A stretch of 7,320 nucleotides of DNA from Globobulimina sp. Taxonomy: Eukaryota; Foraminifera; Rotaliida. Shown here in pieces: positions 1-6,721 of the stretch. Each line of letters begins with the position of its first letter. The stretch's first letter is position 1. The DNA lies in assembly GCA_003354225.1 (NCBI GenBank), contig PIVH01000167.1, positions 1-7,320 on the forward strand, read 5' to 3'. Below the pieces are notes generated by a model. The model saw only the letters and a list, made by a program, of their open reading frames with translations. It made no database searches and had not been told where the DNA came from. The translations under genes and the position numbers were made by a program.

Positions 1-1
1 A

Positions 2-292
2 TTCGAACAAGCTCAATTGGAATGGAATTATATGGAAAGAAATAGACAACAAAACATTGATGAAATGGATTTAAATTTACTGCTGAGAAAGAGTCGAGGC
101 ATTAATCATAGAGATTGGACGCCATCCACTGCGGATACCACAGCTCAACACAATAAAAGACCAAATGCATATATTGCGGATGATATTGGCATACCTAAAC
201 CGTATGGTGCTCATCCTCCATTTAAACCAACTGCATTAGGAGCAAATATGAGACACATTAAAAAGCCACAATGTAAACAAGTTATTGTTTGA
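2..292 (+). CDS. 3' end of a coiled-coil axonemal protein, probably CCDC146/MBO2-like (5' partial)
   Basis: The reading frame is open from base 2 (first codons F-E-Q-A-Q-L-E-W) and ends at TGA 290-292, so only about 96 C-terminal residues are visible. The first in-frame ATG is internal to a charged helical stretch and is not a credible start. The visible part goes from a charged, Q/E/R-rich segment that looks like a coiled-coil end, through a low-complexity linker, to a compact tail. That tail contains RPNAYI, DIGIPKPYG, PFKP and NMRHIKKP. From memory this proline/glycine tail matches the conserved extreme C-terminus of CCDC146 (MBO2 in Chlamydomonas), a protein of motile cilia and centrioles. 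I could not check this by alignment, so the family name is moderate confidence while the CDS itself is secure. If right, the organism builds motile cilia. Other ciliary coiled-coil proteins with a similar tail are the main alternative. Confidence 0.6.
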   Translation, partial: FEQAQLEWNYMERNRQQNIDEMDLNLLLRKSRGINHRDWTPSTADTTAQHNKRPNAYIADDIGIPKPYGAHPPFKPTALGANMRHIKKPQCKQVIV

Positions 293-509
293 TGCTTGTT
301 TTCTATATCTCAGAGTGTACAATGTTTTTGCACTGTAATTTGTACTTTAATAATTCAATTTAATTGTGTTTAACTGCATTCATATATTAATATTAGTATT
401 CTAATTCAATTGAGATCTCGATCCCAAAACTTTCTTTTTAAAATAGAGTGGGTGGGTCAGTGCATTCATGGGGCCACACTTGTGAAGTTTTGAAAAGTTA
501 TTTGCTACA
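293..509 (+). promoter_or_regulatory. Intergenic region: 3' UTR of the upstream gene and promoter/5' UTR of the channel gene
   Basis: This 217-bp gap separates two genes on the same strand. Bases 301-400 are only about 22% G+C by hand count. A more G/C-rich island at about 447-486 (GTGGGTGGGTCAG, then GGGGCCACAC) lies 25-60 bp before the channel ATG and is the best candidate for a promoter or 5' UTR element, though nothing specific is recognised. It contains one upstream ATG (468) opening a five-codon ORF that stops at TGA 483-485. AATTCAATT occurs twice (352-360, 402-410), probably by base composition. No TATA box or polyadenylation hexamer stands out. Confidence 0.4.
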
Positions 510-2603
510 ATGAATTCCATGGCCGCTCAAACAAAATACAAGAATATGAACAAAAAAACGACCAAAAAGCAGGATGCACCCATTAAAATTAACGCAGTCC
601 AATACCGTGGTGTTCGATCATTATTTGCAATCCGTAAACAACGAAGAGAAGCATTAAAAGGACGTAAAGTACCATTATTAAATATCGTTTATACCACAGC
701 ATTTTTACAATTTGTAATTGTGATATGTATAACCACACTAATAACACTTCGGCAGGACACAGAATTCTTTTTTTTTCATACCACACAAAATTTCAATGGC
801 ATATTTAAATTGGATGATGATGTTTATTCATTGCAGGATTCGAGCTTCCTACGAACAGAAAATTTAATAAACTCATTACAAAATAAGTTTAAAATCTTCT
901 TCAAACTGACCAGAGAATACAGCGATCATTACATATACCCGGAAAATATTTTAGTTGAGAATACCACCGCAAACAAACACCATCACCATAACCTAATACC
1001 CTCTGCGATGCTGACTTTCCATTTTGAAAACCCGGACTTTGCTCCTTCTGTCTCATACCTCATAAACCCGATGAATTTGAGTATATTAACCTACAACACC
1101 TCGGACGACCTAATTAAGCTGGTCACCAATTGCCATTCCATTCAGTCCTCCTTTTCCATCGAATCCTACTCATTCATCAACGATGTGCGCAACTTATGGC
1201 GCTGGCATATTGACTATGAAATAAAGCTGCAAACTACGCAAATGAACATGTTATCGTACATTGCAGTGTCGTATGACCGAATGGATGATTCCGTCTCTTG
1301 GTGGGATAAGGACTCCGTCGCATTTATGGGCAGTGTGGTGGCCTCCTTTGGGTTATGCGCATTCAGTATTATGGCACTGACTCGTTTTACATACAAATAT
1401 GGCTTTTTCTTCTTTATCAACCTCGCAATCTTAAAACAGTTACAGTTCCGGATCATTTTACCAATCTCGCATCTGATATCGCTGTTGTGTGGTTTTATTT
1501 ATTTGGTCAATCTGTCCAATATCGGCGACTTTAACGACAAGTCTGAGCTGCGGCTATTAATAGCATTATGTGCGTGGCTGTCGTGGTGTATGATGGTGTT
1601 TAGTATCTCGAGGCAGGGCACAGAGTATGGCGCGTTATTCCAGACACTTAAGATGTCATTTAAACCGATTGTAATATTGTTAGTGTCGTTGTTTCCTATC
1701 ATGATTGGTTTCATATTATTTGGAGCATTGATATTCGGGGTTCCTGATGGACGGCAAATGTTCACTACGCCCGAATGTACTGCGAAGACACTGTATGCGG
1801 TGTGGTTAGGCGATGAGGTTTTGGATGCATATAAAGCAGTGGGTATTGGCAATGTCATTGCAGAGATATATATGTATAGCTGGGGCATATTATTTATTGC
1901 CATCATGTATAATGTGGGTTTGGTAATTGTGGAGGCGAATTTTTTTATGGCTGTGCCGCAGTTAGAATTGCCAGAGGATAAACCGGGTGCTTCATTTAGG
2001 GATTTGCAACGGATTAAGGCTGCGAAGGAAAGGAAAGCAAAAATGGAATTGGAGGCAAAAATGGCCAAAAAAACTAAACATTTGGCGGACACAGACAATG
2101 ATTCATCGGATTCTGACTCTGATGAGGAAGTGGATGATGGTGCTATGCAAGAATGGGAATTGAATGAACCAGAACCGCAGCAAAATGAAATATGTATCTT
2201 TGAAAATATACACTCCAGTTTTGAGTTTATGGCACAAACTCAAAATAATAAGCAAGCGGCGATTCCATTAACCACAGTGATGCCCAAAATAAATCAGAAT
2301 AGCAACATTGATGATGATATGGAGGATGTAATAGAAACTAAATTGAATGAAAATGAAATGAAAGAAAGAAATGAAAAGTATATTAATTCGTTTGTGTCTC
2401 ATTTGAAGTGTCAAATAATAAATAAAATCTCAAAAGGATTGATTGATAAAAATATTGGGACATTGCTGAAGCAAAATAAATTATCCCTTCAGTCTCAGAA
2501 AGATTTGGATTTATTAAAAGATGATATATTGAAAAAGTATCAAGTTTATTTAATTAATGTTAAAAATCAAATGACGCAGTTTATGGGTTCGATAAATGAT
2601 TAA
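510..2603 (+). CDS. Mucolipin-like (TRPML-type) six-transmembrane cation channel
   Basis: This 697-residue intronless ORF has the layout of TRPML/mucolipin channels, endolysosomal Ca2+/cation channels of the polycystin superfamily. A basic N-terminus (K43, R45, R46, K50, R52, K53) abuts TM1 (about 57-80); in animal mucolipins the equivalent basic patch binds PI(3,5)P2. A long TM1-TM2 lumenal/extracytosolic domain (about 81-270) has sequons at N151, N189 and N196. Further membrane segments are TM2 (271-291), TM3 (311-335), TM4 (348-366), TM5 (383-410) and TM6 (449-479). The pore segment between TM5 and TM6 has LGDE (433-436), where animal TRPMLs carry NGDD. The S4-S5 linker (EYGALFQTLKMSFKP) also fits the family. 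The cytosolic tail (480-697) has a K/E/A-rich helix (about 497-525), an acidic serine-rich tract (527-543) and a second helical region (610-690). The ATG at 510 is used; M4 (ATG at 519, with G at +4) is an alternative start. The length exceeds the roughly 580 residues of animal TRPML because of the tail. A polycystin (PKD2)-like assignment is the main alternative. Confidence 0.8.
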   Translation: MNSMAAQTKYKNMNKKTTKKQDAPIKINAVQYRGVRSLFAIRKQRREALKGRKVPLLNIVYTTAFLQFVIVICITTLITLRQDTEFFFFHTTQNFNGIFKLDDDVYSLQDSSFLRTENLINSLQNKFKIFFKLTREYSDHYIYPENILVENTTANKHHHHNLIPSAMLTFHFENPDFAPSVSYLINPMNLSILTYNTSDDLIKLVTNCHSIQSSFSIESYSFINDVRNLWRWHIDYEIKLQTTQMNMLSYIAVSYDRMDDSVSWWDKDSVAFMGSVVASFGLCAFSIMALTRFTYKYGFFFFINLAILKQLQFRIILPISHLISLLCGFIYLVNLSNIGDFNDKSELRLLIALCAWLSWCMMVFSISRQGTEYGALFQTLKMSFKPIVILLVSLFPIMIGFILFGALIFGVPDGRQMFTTPECTAKTLYAVWLGDEVLDAYKAVGIGNVIAEIYMYSWGILFIAIMYNVGLVIVEANFFMAVPQLELPEDKPGASFRDLQRIKAAKERKAKMELEAKMAKKTKHLADTDNDSSDSDSDEEVDDGAMQEWELNEPEPQQNEICIFENIHSSFEFMAQTQNNKQAAIPLTTVMPKINQNSNIDDDMEDVIETKLNENEMKERNEKYINSFVSHLKCQIINKISKGLIDKNIGTLLKQNKLSLQSQKDLDLLKDDILKKYQVYLINVKNQMTQFMGSIND

Positions 2604-2726
2604 TAATTTTTTGTGAATAATGTATTTATCCTGGCACTGAGAGATAGACTTTTACATTTTTTTTCTGTCAAACTCACGGCAGTTCGTTAACTGAAATTAT
2701 TAGCACATTAAATAAAAATATAATAT
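2604..2726. other. Convergent 3' intergenic region between the channel and SDR genes
   Basis: This 123-bp spacer holds both 3' UTRs of two genes that point at each other. It is AT-rich with T runs (2607-2612 and 2658-2665). On the plus strand AATAAA occurs at 2711-2716, about 108 nt after the channel stop and only 11 bp before the SDR stop. It could serve as a polyadenylation signal, but at this base composition chance occurrence is likely. No matching AATAAA is seen on the minus strand just beyond the SDR stop. No small ORF or RNA gene is supported here. Confidence 0.35.
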
Positions 2727-3797
2727 TCACAGTTTAGAAGGCAAATATCCAGCTGATGCATTCACTCCATCTGCTACTTTTGATCGAAATATTTGATCAT
2801 ATAATCCAGGCATATAATGAACCATATCTATGTTATACATAAAGTCATAAAATGATGAGTTTAACGTCAAACAGAATATAGAAATAGAATGCATACACAT
2901 AAGATTTAAATGTGGTGGTTTAACAGGCCAAGATTCAAAAATCTTGTTACTTGCTGCAATACATATTAATTCCGCACATCTTTGCGGTGCCATTCCAGAT
3001 TGTATACCAACGTCTCTTTTATTATAACCCTTTCCATGTTTTCCTTTTGCTGCAACATCAACATTTGTTGCAACAGAACCAGGCAAAATATCAGTGATTG
3101 AAATATTTTCATAATTACTCAATTCATTGAATAAGCTTTGATCAAACCCAAATAAACCACTTTTTGTGGCTGTATAAGTTGTTCGTATTGGAACCATTAA
3201 TTTTGCCGCAACAGATGTTATGTTAATAATATGTCCAAACATTTCTTTTCTATTTTTATTATTCTTTATCATATCATCCAATACCAATTTAGTTAAAATA
3301 AGTGGTGACACCAAATTTGTTTGCAACATTTCCAAACTATCATTTAACGCCATATCAACATAATGACTTCTCATTGAAAATCCTGCATTGTTTACCAATA
3401 TATCTACTGATGACACATCAAAATAATTTAAAATTGATTCATATGCATCTTTATGATATTTTGGATCAGTTTTTGTCAAATCCATTGCTAAAACATAAAC
3501 GTCTTTGTTGTTTGTTTGGAGTCCTTGTTTTATGCTTTCCAAAATGTTTTGTCTTCTCGCCGATAACACAAATCTAACTCCAACATTTAATGAATCCAAA
3601 TAAATGACCAATGCTTTACCAATTCCGCTCGATGCTCCAGTAATCCATATAATGCGATTAGCAAAATAGTGCGGATTTAATGTGGATGTATATGTTGTTA
3701 AGTCCACATCTCGCAATGTATTCGTATAATAAAACAATCCTCCAGCAATAGTTAAACCTGCTAACGTTGTGGCTACACTTTTGACAATCTTTGCCAT
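2727..3797 (-). CDS. DHRS7: DHRS7-type short-chain dehydrogenase/reductase, N-terminally membrane-anchored
   Basis: A 356-residue classical SDR (animal DHRS7 is about 340). It would reduce or oxidise a carbonyl/hydroxyl substrate (steroid, retinoid or lipid in animals) with NADP(H); the substrate here is unknown. Residues 8-25 form a hydrophobic N-terminal anchor, as expected for an ER-membrane SDR. The Rossmann motif TGASSGIG is at 53-60. LSARR (78-82) after the second strand has the arginine typical of NADP(H) preference. NNAG is at 136-139. The catalytic tetrad is N161, S195, Y208 (YTATK) and K212, with the expected 13-residue Ser-Tyr spacing, followed by PGSVAT (239-244). The C-terminal part, with RCAELICIA (273-281) and a final DGVNASAGY, resembles DHRS7 rather than HSD11B or other SDRs. 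All catalytic residues are intact, so it should be active. The ATG at 3797 follows an in-frame TAA at 3803-3801. The gene is convergent with the channel gene and divergent from the kinase-like gene. Confidence 0.85.
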   Translation of the reverse strand: MAKIVKSVATTLAGLTIAGGLFYYTNTLRDVDLTTYTSTLNPHYFANRIIWITGASSGIGKALVIYLDSLNVGVRFVLSARRQNILESIKQGLQTNNKDVYVLAMDLTKTDPKYHKDAYESILNYFDVSSVDILVNNAGFSMRSHYVDMALNDSLEMLQTNLVSPLILTKLVLDDMIKNNKNRKEMFGHIINITSVAAKLMVPIRTTYTATKSGLFGFDQSLFNELSNYENISITDILPGSVATNVDVAAKGKHGKGYNKRDVGIQSGMAPQRCAELICIAASNKIFESWPVKPPHLNLMCMHSISIFCLTLNSSFYDFMYNIDMVHYMPGLYDQIFRSKVADGVNASAGYLPSKL

Positions 3798-3991
3798 TAT
3801 TTAATATTCACTTATAGTAGTGAAGAAATAATGAAGATCGATTTTTGACCAAACCACCACATGCTCGTCAAACAACTCTACGCTGTCAAATACATTTTGC
3901 ACCTGCTGAATATGGATACAATTTTGCAGCTGATCAATATGTTGGAACGCGCTATATCGCATGAATCGATCCATTGAGCAATAAATTAAAA
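3798..3991. promoter_or_regulatory. Shared divergent promoter/5' UTR region of the SDR and kinase-like genes
   Basis: Only 194 bp separate the two divergent start codons (3797 minus, 3992 plus), so both promoters must lie here or extend into the genes. Bases 3861-3960 are about 41% G+C by hand count, against about 22% in the gap at 301-400, so this is not ordinary spacer. On the plus strand two upstream ATGs precede the kinase-like gene: one at 3861 opens 38 codons (stop 3975-3977), and one at 3961 opens seven codons (stop 3982-3984). On the minus strand a 57-codon ORF precedes the SDR gene and is listed separately. No TATA box or initiator is recognised with confidence. Confidence 0.45.
3801..3974 (-). 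CDS. Candidate 57-codon small ORF/uORF immediately upstream of the SDR gene
   Basis: Reading the minus strand from ATG at 3974-3972 gives 57 codons to TAA at 3803-3801; a second in-frame ATG lies at 3962-3960. The product begins MDRFMRYSAF and ends in HYFFTTISEY. It is rich in Q, H, V, F and D, with one Trp and one Cys, and looks like a globular or helical protein rather than translated spacer. It is in the same frame as the SDR ORF: the stop is followed by one codon (ATA) and then the SDR ATG. It could be a regulatory uORF, a separate small protein, a fragment of another gene, or an N-terminal extension reached by stop readthrough. No family is recognised. The support is an open frame plus raised G+C, so chance remains possible. 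Confidence 0.3.
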   Translation of the reverse strand: MDRFMRYSAFQHIDQLQNCIHIQQVQNVFDSVELFDEHVVVWSKIDLHYFFTTISEY

Positions 3992-6697
3992 ATGCATATG
4001 CTTTTATTATTATTTCTTTTTTTTGGATTAATTTTCAACGATGTGTATGCTCATCTTATCCAACCTCGATCATCCCGATCATTGCTGACAACCGCAAATG
4101 CACAACAAAAAAAAGAATTTGAATCTATTATAATTCATTATGCAAATCAAACTCACGCAATTGATAGTTGTTTAAATCCAAAACAAATCGAATGCAATCA
4201 TCAAAATTTGGAGTATTATCCCACAGGAACTGGCTTTATGAATGAATGTAATGGCTATGAATGTTATCCTCGAATTGCATTAGAATGCATCAGCACAATT
4301 TTAAATCGATGCACAGGGACCATTTTAGAATCTGATAGCTGGAAATTTGCTGATTGGCGATTGTTACAAAATAGTTTATTAGAGATCGTAGAACAATTTC
4401 CCGACACTATGAATGAGTATTATGTTATGGCAGAACATGTAATATTTCGAGCTAGTTTGCTTGGCACAGAGCGTAAATTACTGTTTGATGCCATTTCTAT
4501 TTGGTGTTCAATGATACCTGTATGTATTGAGGGTGTTACTATTCAGAGTAAAACTGCATTGGTATTACAGAATAAATCTAAATTTGCAGCGCGTTTATCT
4601 ATGGCATCATTAATGGTTGAAAATACTCGGCATGCACTTATTCCAATGCGTAATATGTCTGACATAATGTGCAGTAATGTAGTATTCCCAGGCAATACAA
4701 TCGTAGGTTTAGCCGACACTTTTCGTTTTTTAAAAAGCTTTAGCCAACATATTGCGCAAAATCGCTCAATTAAAAATAGTATCATTTTTAGGTTACATCA
4801 TCAAATAAATCAACAAGTGAACAATTTGAAAACCTTCCTAACGAATTACGAATCATTCCTAGTATCTCCAATTACGAAAGAGCTGATTAGTTATTTTATA
4901 GATTTTAGTAATGAGATTTATAATGAATACCCGCAATTAGATGCAGTGCGAATATCTAGATATTATAGTTCAGTGATAAAAGCGATTGATGGTAACGTAC
5001 AATGTCATGGTTATGAATGTTATCGTGAGGTTGTTAGGAGCTACATTTATGAAATATTAGTTTTGGCGCCAAGATTAGGCAGAGCATGGTTTGAAAAGCA
5101 AGGGCAATGGCTATGGAATGATTGGCTTGAACTATATGATTTATTTGATGATTGGTATGATGGCACGTTTACAATCGGTGCATATTATAATATAATATCG
5201 CAGGAACTTTCCCGTTTGCAAAAGGTTCGATTTGAAGGGTTACTTGTTGCAAACTTTAGGGATGATGTATTTGCTTGGGCAGATTTTATGGGTTCCTGGT
5301 TTGGAAAATGGATTCCAAAATTAATGGATGCTGAACTGAACAGAATGAAAAACAGGATGGCGAACCTTGAAAAAACTGATGCTGATTTTGAATTATATTG
5401 TGACAAAATTAGAGTTTATCCAATTACCGCATGGCTTATGATGAAAAGTTATGGTAAATTGTGTGAGAAGGATGGTATCATAAATATTCCTATTCACATG
5501 TTCCCGACGCAGCATTTAGATGATTTTGCTGACTATATTTTAAACACCGTCGCATCAAAAAATAATGAGACAATTAATTGGAATGAATATTTACAATTTA
5601 TTGACGTTAATTACATTCAAGCATTGCAAGCATTAATGCCACAGTTTACAAATACAAATGTGCGAAAATTGGTGAGGTGTATCATTAATTTGTCATTTTT
5701 TTATGTGAGATCTCTGACCAGTGATAATTTTCAAGTTAATAATATTGCGGGTCGTGGAGCATACGGTGTTGTATTCAGTGTCGTGGATACAGTGTCAAAC
5801 AATACTTATGCCATGAAACAATTTGATAGTTTGTCTCGTTGTCTTCATGAACAACATATGATTCAACAGATAGGATTATTAAATATTAGCACCATACCAA
5901 AAATACGTCAGCAAAATGTAACAAATTGCGCTAAAACGCAATCGTTTTTAATGGATTTTATTGATGGTGTTTCTTTGAGAGAGTTACATGTACAACAAAT
6001 ACCAAACAATATAAGCACAATTGATCGTTTTTTATTGCATTTTAAAACGCAAATTCTTGTTCAAACACAATATGGAATGTGTGATAAATCGTATTTTATT
6101 CATGGGGATTACTCGGATAATAATGTAATGGTGGATAAAAATGGTGATTTTTGGTTAGTTGATTTTAGCAACGCAGACGATTTACAAAAGCCATCCGACG
6201 ATATTGTTATGTTAGGGACCATGATGTTTTATTCACCATCATTTTATAATTTGCAATGGGCAATAATACAAAAAAAAGCATGGGACCAGAATGCTGCAAA
6301 AGTTGTTGCAAATGCAGGGGAAACATATTCCGCATTATTGGTTGGCTTATACGTTTCTGCGAGATTATGCAACGAGGCCAATGGCAATGATACAAGTGAT
6401 ATGAATGGTTTTTGTGTTTATGAGGATGGAGCTGCATTGCCAGATAAAGCTAAGAAAATATTAAAAACATTATATACTGAATTACGGCAACATGGACAAA
6501 AAATAAATGGCATATATAAAAGACATGAATTAATGAAAAATGAGGGCAAAGTGGCTTTATTAGCAATGCATCGATTTGTTTACAATCAATGCAATGCTTT
6601 ATCTGCCAATGTATTGGAAAGAAGTATGATTCACAAATTTGTCTCGATGATATCTGAGTATTTGTCGCATTTTGTACATTACATAGCAATGGATTGA
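3992..6697 (+). CDS. Secreted/lumenal protein with duplicated Cys-Trp module and C-terminal atypical kinase domain
   Basis: A 901-residue intronless ORF. I use ATG 3992 because it opens a clean signal peptide (residues 1-20, hydrophobic core L4-F15, predicted cleavage after VYA). The frame is open for six codons further upstream, but without an ATG. About eleven N-glycosylation sequons (for example N52, N221, N257, N525, N642, N799), no other transmembrane segment and no KDEL-like end suggest a secreted or lumenal glycoprotein. The region at about 40-550 is unrecognised and carries two divergent copies of one module, each marked by C-x-GYECY (86-92 and 338-344). A protein kinase-like domain spans about 582-760: glycine loop GRGAYG (587-592), lysine K609 in YAMK, likely helix-C E620, catalytic HGD (H704-D706) with N711, and D724 in DFS. 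A D-x-x-x-L-G helix (736-742) follows almost directly, so the activation segment is very short and there is no APE. This resembles POMK/VLK/FAM20-like secretory kinases or Bud32/APH-type kinases in style, but I cannot place it in any of them. The substrate could be protein, glycan or small molecule. A C-terminal helical region (about 765-901) has no recognised domain. Confidence 0.85.
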   Translation: MHMLLLLFLFFGLIFNDVYAHLIQPRSSRSLLTTANAQQKKEFESIIIHYANQTHAIDSCLNPKQIECNHQNLEYYPTGTGFMNECNGYECYPRIALECISTILNRCTGTILESDSWKFADWRLLQNSLLEIVEQFPDTMNEYYVMAEHVIFRASLLGTERKLLFDAISIWCSMIPVCIEGVTIQSKTALVLQNKSKFAARLSMASLMVENTRHALIPMRNMSDIMCSNVVFPGNTIVGLADTFRFLKSFSQHIAQNRSIKNSIIFRLHHQINQQVNNLKTFLTNYESFLVSPITKELISYFIDFSNEIYNEYPQLDAVRISRYYSSVIKAIDGNVQCHGYECYREVVRSYIYEILVLAPRLGRAWFEKQGQWLWNDWLELYDLFDDWYDGTFTIGAYYNIISQELSRLQKVRFEGLLVANFRDDVFAWADFMGSWFGKWIPKLMDAELNRMKNRMANLEKTDADFELYCDKIRVYPITAWLMMKSYGKLCEKDGIINIPIHMFPTQHLDDFADYILNTVASKNNETINWNEYLQFIDVNYIQALQALMPQFTNTNVRKLVRCIINLSFFYVRSLTSDNFQVNNIAGRGAYGVVFSVVDTVSNNTYAMKQFDSLSRCLHEQHMIQQIGLLNISTIPKIRQQNVTNCAKTQSFLMDFIDGVSLRELHVQQIPNNISTIDRFLLHFKTQILVQTQYGMCDKSYFIHGDYSDNNVMVDKNGDFWLVDFSNADDLQKPSDDIVMLGTMMFYSPSFYNLQWAIIQKKAWDQNAAKVVANAGETYSALLVGLYVSARLCNEANGNDTSDMNGFCVYEDGAALPDKAKKILKTLYTELRQHGQKINGIYKRHELMKNEGKVALLAMHRFVYNQCNALSANVLERSMIHKFVSMISEYLSHFVHYIAMD
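4106..5383 (+). repeat. Internal tandem duplication of an about 250-residue ectodomain module
   Basis: Two stretches of the kinase-like protein align by eye: residues about 39-209 and about 297-464, with the key motif offset by 252 residues. Shared landmarks in order are an F-x(2)-II/EI helix, C-x-GYECY (86-92; 338-344), DW in a Trp-rich helix (121-122; 377-378), YY (143-144; 398-399), a D/A/W-containing segment (FDAISIW; DDVFAWA) and a final R-M-A/R-L-S helix. The DNA around the first motif is also similar (4247-4268 against 5003-5024, both containing TATGAATGTTATC). The copies are highly diverged elsewhere, so this is an old duplication rather than a recent DNA repeat. Confidence 0.6.
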
Positions 6698-6721
6698 AAA
6701 TAGTCATTACAGATTATATAA
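6698..6721. other. 24-bp tail-to-tail intergenic gap
   Basis: Only 24 bases lie between the kinase-like stop (TGA 6695-6697) and the SPRY-gene stop (TAA, complement of 6722-6724). No polyadenylation signal fits in it. Each transcript must therefore either end almost at its stop codon or run into the neighbouring coding sequence on the opposite strand. Confidence 0.7.

Noticed and set aside
17-292. Treating the first gene as a complete 91-residue protein starting at TTG 17
   Set aside because: The frame is open to the window edge, and the sequence looks like the C-terminal end of a longer coiled-coil protein.
1499-2098. 199-codon minus-strand open frame inside the channel gene
   Set aside because: It lies wholly antisense to the TM3-TM6 coding region of the channel, whose product has clear family features; the antisense product has no recognisable domain. 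It is a shadow of the real gene.
3302-3577. Plus-strand 91-codon open frame inside the SDR gene
   Set aside because: Antisense to the conserved SDR core; no recognisable features of its own.
3861-3977. 38-codon plus-strand ORF as a real small protein gene
   Set aside because: It is in exact codon register opposite the 57-codon minus-strand ORF, so openness of one favours openness of the other. Its Leu-rich product mirrors the Gln-rich one. At most one is likely real; kept only as a possible uORF.
3974-3991. TTG-started extension of the kinase-like protein
   Set aside because: Eukaryotic genes rarely start at TTG, and the ATG at 3992 gives a cleaner signal peptide directly.
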